NCBI GenBank assembly: GCA_009746045.1
Contig: RPFO01000385.1
Span: 1-25,949, forward strand
From: Mesostigma viride
Taxonomy: Eukaryota > Streptophyta > Mesostigmatophyceae > Mesostigmatales > Mesostigmataceae
Length of the DNA: 25,949 bases
Direction: 5' to 3'
In this document: positions 1-7,686 of the stretch, piece after piece
Position numbering within the stretch: position 1 is the stretch's first letter
Layout: every line of letters begins with the position of its first letter
Program-made: the position numbers and the translations under genes
Notes under the pieces: generated by a model
What the model was told of the DNA's origin: nothing
Databases searched by the model: none
What the model saw: only the letters and a program-made list of their open reading frames with translations

Positions 1-302
1 GGAGGTGTGACCAGTCGGCTTCAGGGAAGAGTAGCGGTGAGTCACTCTCTTATTTTAGTTGGCGGCAATTCATTGCTGTGATGCAGGCTGCCATGCCAGC
101 AGTCTTCCCTAATGTGTATGGTAGGAGTACAAGACTAAGGCAGTTATGTTGCTGGCCTCTGCACTGACCCTCCCGCTATAGATGTATACATTGTTGGTAA
201 TGTTGCTGCTTGGTTGGCTTTCCTTTGACGTGCATATCGTCCAATTCTGTGATGCAGATTGAACGCCTAAGCAGCCACATCTATATCTGGAGCAAGGCAT
301 GA

Positions 303-463
303 ACGGCAGCAGAAAAGAGAGAGGAAGAGAGGGAAAGAGAGGCTGCGGAGAAGCGCGAGGAACAGCTAAGATGCAAGAGGCAACGGGTGGAGGAACATGG
401 CAACGAAGCCAGCGGTAGTGGGAGCTGCGAGCGAGCACGTCAACTGCGGTGGATGCACGCGTG
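303..463 (+). CDS. Possible partial host exon interrupted by the CACTA insertion
   Basis: This frame is open from 303 up to the transposon edge. It encodes a highly charged, coiled-coil-like stretch rich in E, R, K and A (for example EKREEEREREAAEKREEQ). Upstream are plausible splice signals: a donor-like GTGAGT near 37, and acceptors TGTGATGCAG ending at 86 and 257. A possible small exon lies at 87-120. I do not recognise the protein. The frame does not continue cleanly into the right flank after the CACTA element, so the insertion could be in an exon or in an intron. A stop codon at 300-302 in the same frame means the exon would have to start after it, for instance at the AG ending at 312. 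Confidence 0.25.
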
Positions 464-488
464 CACTAGGAACTCGTTGGTGGTAAAA
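464..488 (+). repeat. CACTA left terminal inverted repeat
   Basis: This 25-bp sequence starts CACTAGGAACTCGTTGGTGG and ends GTAAAA. It is identical to the reverse complement of 16552-16576. The CACTA start defines the superfamily. Confidence 0.95.
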
Positions 489-810
489 AATACCACTTTT
501 TACCACTTTTTACCACTTTTTACCACTTTTTACCACTTTTTACCACCCACAAAGGAGTAAAAAGCAGTAAAAAGCAGTAAAAAGCAGTAAAAAGCAGTAA
601 AAAGCAGTAAAAAGCAGTAAAAAATACCACCTTTTACCACTTTTACCACCTAACGGAGGTGGTAAAAGTGGTAAAAGGTGGAAAATGGTGGTAAAAAGCA
701 GTAAAAAGCAGTAAAAAGCAGTAAAAAGCAGTAAAAGTGGTAAAAAGTGATAAAAAGTGGCTGAAGTGGTAAAAAGAACACCACGACGAGCACAAAAGTG
801 GTAAAAAACA
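489..810. repeat. CACTA left subterminal repeat array
   Basis: Five exact tandem copies of TACCACTTTT (491-540) are followed by about seven copies of a related 10-bp unit, GTAAAAAGCA (about 557-625). After a hairpin come further GTAAAAAGCA and GTGGTAAAAA units up to about 810. The motif occurs in both orientations and with a 10-bp period. Subterminal arrays like this are where the DNA-binding protein of CACTA elements (TnpA in maize Spm) binds, and that role is inferred here. Confidence 0.85.
627..681. repeat. Perfect 24-bp hairpin in the left subterminal array
   Basis: Arms 627-650 and 658-681 are exact reverse complements, separated by the 7-base loop TAACGGA. The arms are made of the same ACCACTTTT motif as the arrays, so the hairpin probably arose when the repeat orientation switched. 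Confidence 0.85.
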
Positions 811-888
811 CAAGGGCTGAACCGACAACAAGTCAGTTTAGGCCCAAACAATGAGTGATGCATCTTTATTCAACATAATACGGCATGA

Positions 889-1018
889 TTACACTTGTGA
901 GCAGCATCTAATGAGGCCGCAAAATGCTGGCGCAGCAGCATCAATCAGAATCATCCTTGGCATCACTACCGTTAAAATCACTGTCATTCCCCTCGTTGCT
1001 CGGGTTTGTTCTCTATAG
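889..1018 (-). other. Alternative C-terminal tail and TGTAA signal of the transposase
   Basis: In another minus-strand frame, 1014-941 reads as an acidic tail ending in GNDSDFNGSDAKDDSD and a stop at 943-941. It is preceded by the acceptor-like CTATAG. This looks more protein-like than the hydrophobic end of the main frame (ending at 889). TGTAA, the usual chlorophyte poly(A) signal, lies at 893-889, about 50 bases after the alternative stop but right on the stop of the main frame. A small extra intron or a one-base error would connect the two. Unresolved. Confidence 0.4.
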
Positions 1019-4000
1019 TCCCTGACCGTGCGCGCGCGTGCACTTGTGCGCAACGGGGGCATGGGCTCCTTCCCCTTGTGTGATGCAGGCGCCAAAGCCT
1101 CAGATTTCTTCTTTCTCTTGCGAGGCGGGGCTGCGCGTGAGGGTTCTGCCGCCGTGGTTGCCGGCGCGGGCTGCCGTTCAGCGGGCGGCTTCTTTTTCTT
1201 GCGAGGCGGGGCTGCGCGTGAAGGTCCTGCCGCCGTGGTTGCCGGCGCGGGCTGCCGTTCATCGGGCGGCTTCTTTTTCTTGCGCGGCGGGGCTGCGCGT
1301 GAAGGTCGTGCCGCCGTGCTTGATGGCGCGGGCGACGGATCAGCGGGCGGCGGTTCAGCGGGCGGCCGTTCAGCGGGCGGCTCAGGTGGGAAGTACCTGA
1401 TGTCTTCCTGCCACCTTGTCGCCGTGCTTTGGAAAAACTCGTTCTCCAAAGCCCACCCGGTTGCCAGGTGACGGGGCAGCTTGCAGTGAATGACCGAAAG
1501 CTGGGGCTGATGCCGTGGGTCCAGCACAAACCCAACAGAGCTAACAGATGTTGGCCACACTAGCTTTGCCGTGCGTGGTGCCTCGGCGCTGCGGACCAAC
1601 ACCAAGCGTTGATCCCGAATGTAAGCCACCTCCGATGCATCGAAAAGCTCTACTCTCAGCACAAGCTGTTGAGTCCACTGCCCCACCGGCTGCACCAGCT
1701 TTGCCACGAGAATGTGGGTCAGGTAGCCGTACTGAGTGCTGCTTCCCTCCTTATGGTAGGCTACACCACAGTTTGCAGTCCGCCATGCTTGCTTCCTGTC
1801 AGCTTCTTTTGTCCGGTAATTGAAACCGTACAAGTGCACCCTATCATACTCCTCAGCCTTGAGCTGCACGCCGGCTGCTGCAGCCTGGACAAGCTCCGGG
1901 ACCAGCGGCTGCTGGTTGAGTCCGATCCAGTCTTTGAGCCATGAGAGGTCGCTGCACAAGGGCCGCCTGCATGCACATCGTATACAAAGCAAGATAGCAA
2001 TGCAAGAAAAAAAAATTAGAATAACGGCAGTAGTCCTTGGAAATCAGATGAAGTTCCCTATACTGAAAGAAAATCAGCTCAAAGAATAGCAACTTACAAT
2101 AATAGGACAGCGGCGTCTTACCAGTAGGCCTCATCGCCGTTGACTTCGGGATCTTTGTACTCCGCATTGGGCAGCGCATACTCCAACAAAATCGCGCCCA
2201 CTTCATCAGATTCCGCGGCGGTGAAAGTGTAGAAATTCTTGCGGCTGCGCCCCCCCAACTCGACCTTCTTGGACGGGTCTGCGTGGATGACGTCCCAGAT
2301 GTAGTAGCGGTCTTTTGGCTGAAAGAAAAAAAAGAAAGCAAACAAGACATTGCAAGCAGCGCACACAAATATGCACAGAAATTAGCTGCATGCAGCACAA
2401 GACCGTGCCACAAGGAGCGCGTACATAACACTAAATCTGCACACAAATCCATTAAAAAAAAAAATCGGTCACTAGCGTGTACTTACCATCCCGGTTTTCA
2501 CCATGTGATAGGCCAGATGGGTCAGCGCCTCAGACTTGCGATATGCTCCGTCCATGGAGCACTCCACATTGACGTTGGACAGCTTAGCTTTCGTGATGGC
2601 CCCCATCATCCGCTCGCCCGACGCCATGGTGCGGGTGTCACATCGACCCAACAAGGGGATTTGCTGGGCCAGGTGGGCCATCATATGAACAGATTTTGCC
2701 ATCTCAGACGCTGGCGCTATACGCTCCATCGCCACAGCAGCAAGCAAAAACATCTCGCCGCAGTCATCCAACTGCTGCTGAGTCGCCGGGCCGCTAGAAA
2801 ACACAAAGTCCCAGGCCGCTGATTGAAGGAGAAATGCTTGCCGTGCATCGTCATCTAACCGCCCACGCAAGATGGTCGGGAGTTGCTTGCAAAAGTAGAG
2901 GATCTTGTCACGCGTCTTGGATTTTTCAGTACTCTTCGCATCGCAGAGCAAGCCACTGATCCGGCCGGTGAAGTAGTCGGGTAGGCTATGCGCCATGATG
3001 TCATCGAGACCTGCGCATTACAACCACACGCAAAAAAATAACACATAGTAGTAACACGACAGCCGAAAAAAATAGTCAGTCCTATGTAAATCACACAGAC
3101 CATAGTCAGTCCTACATATTAAATTTCCAAATTACGGGAAAAATAAAAACCCAATGTCACACTTACGCTTGATATCAGCCTTTTCCTCAGCCGTCAGCTG
3201 GAACCCGGGGCGCGGTGCTGGCGCCCTCTTCTTCTTGCGGCCTTTCTTCGGTGGACTTTGGTGGTCTCCCTCCGGTGGTGGGTCTCCCTCCGGTGGAGGG
3301 TCTTCATCAGGCCGCCACAGCTCCGGGTTCAGACCGAGGACCTTCAGCCTGCCACGAAGTGACCCGGTCGCCATAGCCTTCCCTGCATGGAGTACAAACA
3401 GAAAAAAAAAAACAAAACAATATTACATCAGCTTTCCATGTGAACAGATAGGCCACAGTCAATGTATGCATGCAACAATCACAATGAAATGATACAATTA
3501 AATGTTTAGCAATTACCGCTTGTGCAATGAATGACCCGCTTGAAGTTGTTGGGACACAGATGGAACTCGTCAATAAAATGACGGATCTTCAGGTGAACCC
3601 AGTACGGTAACTTGAGAAACGGCTCGGGCTGCTTTTTTAGCGTAGCACAGTACTTCAGGTAGCCAGCATGGTCCATCTCCTGAACAACAGGAGCGTGAGC
3701 CGGCCGGCGGGGGTCACCCTCGGGAAACATGCGGTCATTGCCAAGGAGAACGATACGGCCATTTGAGATAAAAACCCCACGCCACTCATCACCATGTAGG
3801 ACGCATTGATAGTACCCTGCATCTGGAATGTTCAGGGACTTGGAGTATGCCGGGTAGTCGTGAATTATGCCAGCAAGAATGGACCTCACAAATGTCGTAG
3901 TGTAAACACCCGCCACGTCCAGCGTCACATCACAAATGTAATACCCCTTCCACAGTACCAGGAAGTCCTCAGCGATCAAGTCCAAAAAAATGGTCATGTT

Positions 4001-4999
4001 CTTGGGTGCCTTCCCCTTCATGGCGCCCACAAGAAGCACCATAGGGCAAAACCGCCCATTCACCATCACCCACTCGGGCAAGTTGACACAGGAAACAAAC
4101 GCGGGCCAGCTGCTGTGGGTATCCATGAAAGACCTTGGACATACTCCGTCAAAATTCAGAAGGAAGATGGTGTTCCGCGGCTGGCTGCGAAAGTCCCAGT
4201 TGTTCTTTATGTGCTGGATGGCACGGCTGTCTGCACGAACAGGTCCATGCACAAGAAACACCAGACGTAAAAAGAAAGGTATCCATCAGAGCAGTACAAA
4301 CAAAAGATAAGCGCAAGAGGAAAAATCTCGAACTTGATACTTTGGCACACATTGCATAACAGAAGGCGTAGAAACAAGTGCAAACCTGCCTTTCAAGCCG
4401 TCCACAACGCGCGTGGATGAGTCTGGCTCCCTGTTTTCATGTTTCGCAGCGTACTGAAGGGCTTCCGCCATTTCCGGGACTCGGAACCAGGCCCTAATCC
4501 GATCCATCAGGGGGAAGTGCCTAACCTGGCGATGCGCTTTCCGCGAGTTGACGATGTCACCGTTTCTGTCAGTGTACGTCTCGTAGCGCGACAGCTTGCA
4601 AAGAGGGCAGCTCTTAGTAATCTTGTCCTTGTACAAGTAACCCTCGCATGGGCAGGCATCGTACACACGGTACCCCAAGCCCAAGCCTTTGATCACTTTC
4701 CGTGCCTTCCAGATACTGTCGGGCAGAGTGTTGCCCGCGGGGAGAACGTTTCCCAACAGCTTGAAGAGCTCATCAGCAAAGCTCTGAGGGCATGAGTTTT
4801 CCCCCATTAGCGTCAGCAATTGCAATGTAAACATCAAGGCCTTGCTCTCAGATCCCGGGTACAATGGCGTATCGTCCTTGACTCTGGCCACTGCTTCGTC
4901 ATAATTTCTAGCAAACTGGCGTGCTGCATCCTCTCCACTGGCCGACCCGTCGTCAGGGTCCTCGGCCATGAATTCATCGACTGTCTGTCCTTGACGCAT
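889..4999 (-). CDS. CACTA transposase (tnp2 / Transposase_21 family), six exons
   Basis: Predicted exons on the minus strand are 4999-4386, 4226-3517, 3382-3167, 3010-2487, 2318-2122 and 1966-889. All introns are GT-AG, two with GTAAGT donors, and the joined length of 3339 nt is a whole number of codons (1112 residues plus stop). Residues 46-200 carry the tnp2 N-terminal pattern, with LYPGS, GNTLPDS, GLGLGY and a C-rich ACPCE...CPLC motif. Around residue 231 is FDGVCPRSF followed by DTHSSWP, and the DG aspartate is a likely catalytic residue. LPYW...RHFIDEFH follows near 400. Exon 4 (from YFTGRISGLL) resembles DUF4218, and exon 6 (YGFNYRTKE...NCGVAY) resembles DUF4216. The C-terminus is basic and repetitive (PPRKKKKPP), perhaps a nuclear signal. 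Its role is cutting and joining element ends at the TIRs. The ATG at 4999 fits the family, but the 5' end is not proven. Confidence 0.88.
1109..1381 (-). repeat. 81-bp tandem repeat coding for the basic transposase tail
   Basis: About three units of 81 bp start at 1109, 1190 and 1271. Each encodes a 27-residue block of the form PPRKKKK-PP-ERQPAPATTAA-PSRAA. They are followed by shorter 15-bp units encoding PPAEP. The unit is a whole number of codons, so copy number can change without breaking the frame. Confidence 0.8.
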
Positions 5000-5014
5000 T
5001 TACAATCTCTACAT

Positions 5015-5056
5015 GGAGGGCCGGCATCGACCGTTGATGGTCAATGCCGGCCCTCC
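5015..5056. repeat. Hairpin just upstream of the transposase start codon
   Basis: Arms 5015-5032 and 5039-5056 are 18 bases each with one mismatch, and the loop is 6 bases. They are built on GGAGGGCCGGCAT and its complement. On the minus strand the hairpin ends 15 bases before the ATG at 4999, so it would sit in the transcript leader and could slow translation. That effect is inferred from position. Confidence 0.75.
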
Positions 5057-5134
5057 GTGGCTAACCAGTCGCCATCGGGATCACAAATCGAGCCACGCTA
5101 GGGCGTCTGCGCCAGTGAGACCACTGGCAGCTCA

Positions 5135-5437
5135 CTAATCAACCGTGACCATGAAGTCCGGCTCAGTCGACATTTCCAGGAACGCATCCAACATAATTTG
5201 GCGATAAAACTCAGGAAGCCTGCAGGATGACCAATGAAACTGGACAATGTAGGTATCCGTGGAGGAAGGGAAAGGAGACATCACGAAATTTGGCCAGCTA
5301 GCATGTGTGTCGATGTAAGTGTTCGGCTCGAGTCCGGTATCCATGGGTGGGTAGCAACCGACCGCCATCTTTCTGGTGCCACCCGCCGCCGTGATAGCCG
5401 CTAAGTCACCCGTTGCAAGTTTGAGTCTGCTCGCCAA
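5135..5437 (-). CDS. Small unidentified ORF upstream of the transposase
   Basis: This open frame ends ...EPDFMVTVD and stop. It has no in-frame ATG before MAVGCYPPMD (near 5370), although it is open further upstream. It contains YIDTHASWPNFV, which closely matches DTHSSWPAFV of transposase exon 2 (8 of 10 positions from the D), but the surrounding residues do not align convincingly. It may be a decayed duplicate of part of a related transposase, an upstream exon, or an unrelated small gene. The stop before 4999 and the frame argue against simple fusion to the transposase. I do not assign a function. Confidence 0.35.
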   Translation of the reverse strand: MASRLKLATGDLAAITAAGGTRKMAVGCYPPMDTGLEPNTYIDTHASWPNFVMSPFPSSTDTYIVQFHWSSCRLPEFYRQIMLDAFLEMSTEPDFMVTVD

Positions 5438-5895
5438 CGCTTTCGATGTCGTCGATCCCTTTTGATCAAACGGACATTTTCTCAGTCATTCAAATGGTAG
5501 ATATTACGGTCAGTGTACGGTAGTGTTGGTTAGTCACGGGCTCATTGGTAGAAGTCTACTGAAACGGTACAGCCTTAGCTCCTGAGGCCTCTGTACTTGT
5601 ACCAAGCAGTACGGAGTTTAGCCGATCCGCACGCAGCCGCGCGGGGCGTGCGGGCCCCGCGCGAGGCGTGCGGTCCGGCCGTTTGTGTAGCTGCCGTTGG
5701 TGCCTTTTGGCGAAAGACGTTCAAAAAATTTTTGCGCGGGATGCTGCCAGGTTCGTCGATCTGCTGAATCCAACGGCGGACAGAGGCAGGTGCAGTGCGT
5801 CATGTATACGTTGGCACCGTCTCCGTTCGCAAAACGGGGGGATTCCGGACTTAGCCAGCCTTGGTCGCATGGTGGTGTGCGACCGAACGTTGTAA
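5438..5895. promoter_or_regulatory. Divergent intergenic region of the CACTA element
   Basis: The two element genes point away from this segment, so it probably holds both promoters. It contains a GC-rich hairpin with perfect 10-base arms, CGCGCGGGGC at 5638-5647 and its complement at 5654-5663, with a 6-base loop. No clear TATA box was recognised. Confidence 0.45.
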
Positions 5896-6926
5896 ATGCC
5901 GAGAAGGGTTGCAGTGCTACGACCAGCTCACGTGTGCAGTCCTGAGGAGTGGGAGCGATTTGATGCCCGAGCGACAGAAGAGGAAAAGCCGAAACAAAAC
6001 GTCGTTCCCTCGGAATATGTGCGGACCTTAAGACTTCAGATCACGACCTTTGGCCGTGCATACCTCGTAGAGGGGTATGTCCTCAAGGAACAGGATGGCG
6101 CCATGGTGGATGCTGTCATTAACCGGGTAAAGAAGAGCTGCATAAACTTTCTAGAAACATGTGTGGCTGACGACAACCGTGCCGAGCTGGATAAGTATGA
6201 GGCATCCAGCTGGGTGGTAGACCCGACGACTGGTGAGCTCACCGCCCAGAAGCCCAAGGGCTCCAAACCCAAAGCCCTAAGTGTTGAAGAATTCGTAAAA
6301 AAGGAGCTGAGCCGGTGGCTAAGCAACTCCAGCTTAAAAAAGAGGCAGAGTTTTGCCGAGGACGAGGATGATGACGTGAAGGAAAATACCAAAGCGCTAA
6401 GCGACGTGACCAACATGCCAAAGGTAATAACGCTATCTTTAGCTACAGGAGTCTGCAAGCTTCTTGGTTTTTTCTTTCATCGCAGGTCTGCTACTAACCG
6501 ACTTCCGGAATGTTAACGTCCTTATTCCATGCCCCGCCCTCTGCTTGCAGACAACTCCTGCTGCCAAGCCGGCGGCAAAGCCGGCGGCCAAGCCGGCGGC
6601 CAAGCCGGCGGCCAAGCCGGAGGTCAAGCCGGAAGTAAAGCCGGAAGTAAAGCCGGAGGTCAAGCCGGAGGCCAAGCCTGTGCAGCATGCCACAGGCGTC
6701 CGAGCAGATGAAATTCGGAGACTCAGAGCTCGGCTCCAAGCCCTTGAGGAGGAGTTAGAGCAGGAAGTGGCAGGGTACGCGCCTGCACCTGTGGAGGTAT
6801 CGGATGTGAGGCCGCCGCCTCCGGTGGCCAAGAAGGTTGTACCGCCGCCCCCTCCCGTTCCCAAGCAGCCTGTCATGCCGCCCCTCCGGTGGCCAAGAAG
6901 GTTGTACCGCCGCCCCCTCCCGTTGG
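5896..6926 (+). CDS. CACTA second protein, 5' part (accessory, TnpA-like by position)
   Basis: Exon 1 is 5896-6423 (176 codons, beginning MPRRVAVLRPAH), with donor AAG/GTAATA. Exon 2 starts at 6551 after CTCTGCTTGCAG. Both junctions are in phase 0. Exon 1 is a mixed, possibly folded domain with an acidic end (EDEDDDVKE). Exon 2 begins with repeats of KPAA and KPEV (12-bp units, 6562-6676), then a short coiled coil (IRRLRARLQALEEELEQEV), then proline-rich repeats (VAKKVVPPPPPV). The copia element interrupts the gene at 6927 and the coding sequence resumes at 14403. One C appears to be missing at 6881-6884 compared with the next repeat copy, which shifts the frame. I do not recognise the family. 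A DNA-binding or accessory role, as for maize TnpA, is inferred from its place in the element only. Confidence 0.6.
6922..6926. repeat. Target site duplication of copia, left copy
   Basis: GTTGG immediately precedes the left LTR and is repeated at 14398-14402 immediately after the right LTR. The 5-bp length is normal for copia-type integrases. Confidence 0.95.
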
Positions 6927-7303
6927 AGTTATGCAACACGAAGCTTGGAATGCTTGGGCACTGCCAAATGGCGAGTGTGCGTGAACGACGAGACACCTTG
7001 GCATTAGGATAGAATGGCACATATACTGCTGGCCAGCCGTCAACGATGGCTGGCCAGACTTTGCGTAAGTTAAACTAACTTACTGATCCTGGACGGACTA
7101 ACCTATCAGTTACAACCTGATCTAGTCAGTCCTAACATGACAACTACAGTCCCGGTACTGAGGTACCGGCTCATCACATACTGAGTACAGCCACGTGTCC
7201 ATGCCACGACTGCTCTAGTCCAGCACCGTCCCAGTACCCAATTGGGCGCCGGCGGTGCTGGCACGTGTCCACTTAGGCTACAGGCGGGAGACTTAGACTA
7301 ACT
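6927..7303 (-). repeat. Copia 3' LTR
   Basis: This 377-bp copy is identical to 14022-14397 except for one extra A (AGAATGG here, AGATGG in the other). On the plus strand it begins AGTTATGCAACACG and ends ACTTAGACTAACT. The terminal inverted pair is therefore AGTTA/TAACT, not TG/CA. It contains perfect inverted repeats at 7029-7038/7048-7057 (10-bp arms) and 7065-7072/7076-7083 (8-bp arms). Confidence 0.95.
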
Positions 7304-7325
7304 CCCACTTTAAGTTTTCTTTGGG
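7304..7325 (-). promoter_or_regulatory. Polypurine tract of the copia element
   Basis: Read on the minus strand, the bases next to the 3' LTR are purine-rich, ending CTTAAAGTGGG directly at the LTR edge. This is the expected site for plus-strand DNA priming. Confidence 0.65.
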
Positions 7326-7686
7326 TTTCAACAGAAACACACATAGCCATCAAATGGACGCAGCCATTCCCAATGCCTTAAAAAACTGTCAGATAACCTA
7401 CTAGGACCCAAAGGTCACCTCACACATGTACAAGAGATGCATTAAAAAGGCCCCATGTCTCAAGCATGGTTTCTTAACTGAGTGAGATGGGTGCTCCAGG
7501 CCCCAGCATGTCATGGTCATCCAAACAAGTGTCTCACAAAATTTTATTCAATAAATAACACATTCATCATGTCCCAACTTTCTAGACCAGTGCTTCTCAC
7601 TGTCAGAAAACTACCCAGCTGCCACTGCAGCCTTTCAGCTGCAGTATTAGGCAGGGGGTCATGGGCTAACATGTACAATGTGCCAG
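7326..7686 (-). other. Copia 3' untranslated region
   Basis: About 360 bp lies between the pol stop codon and the polypurine tract. No coding frame or repeat is evident. Confidence 0.5.

Noticed and set aside
984-1535. Overlapping frames on both strands across the transposase tail
   Set aside because: The 81-bp repeats keep several frames open. Only the minus frame that continues from the upstream exons is supported.
5535-5600. tRNA-like box A (GGCTCATTGGTAGA)
   Set aside because: The D-arm-like word is present, but no T-arm consensus, no anticodon stem and no acceptor pairing can be found around it.
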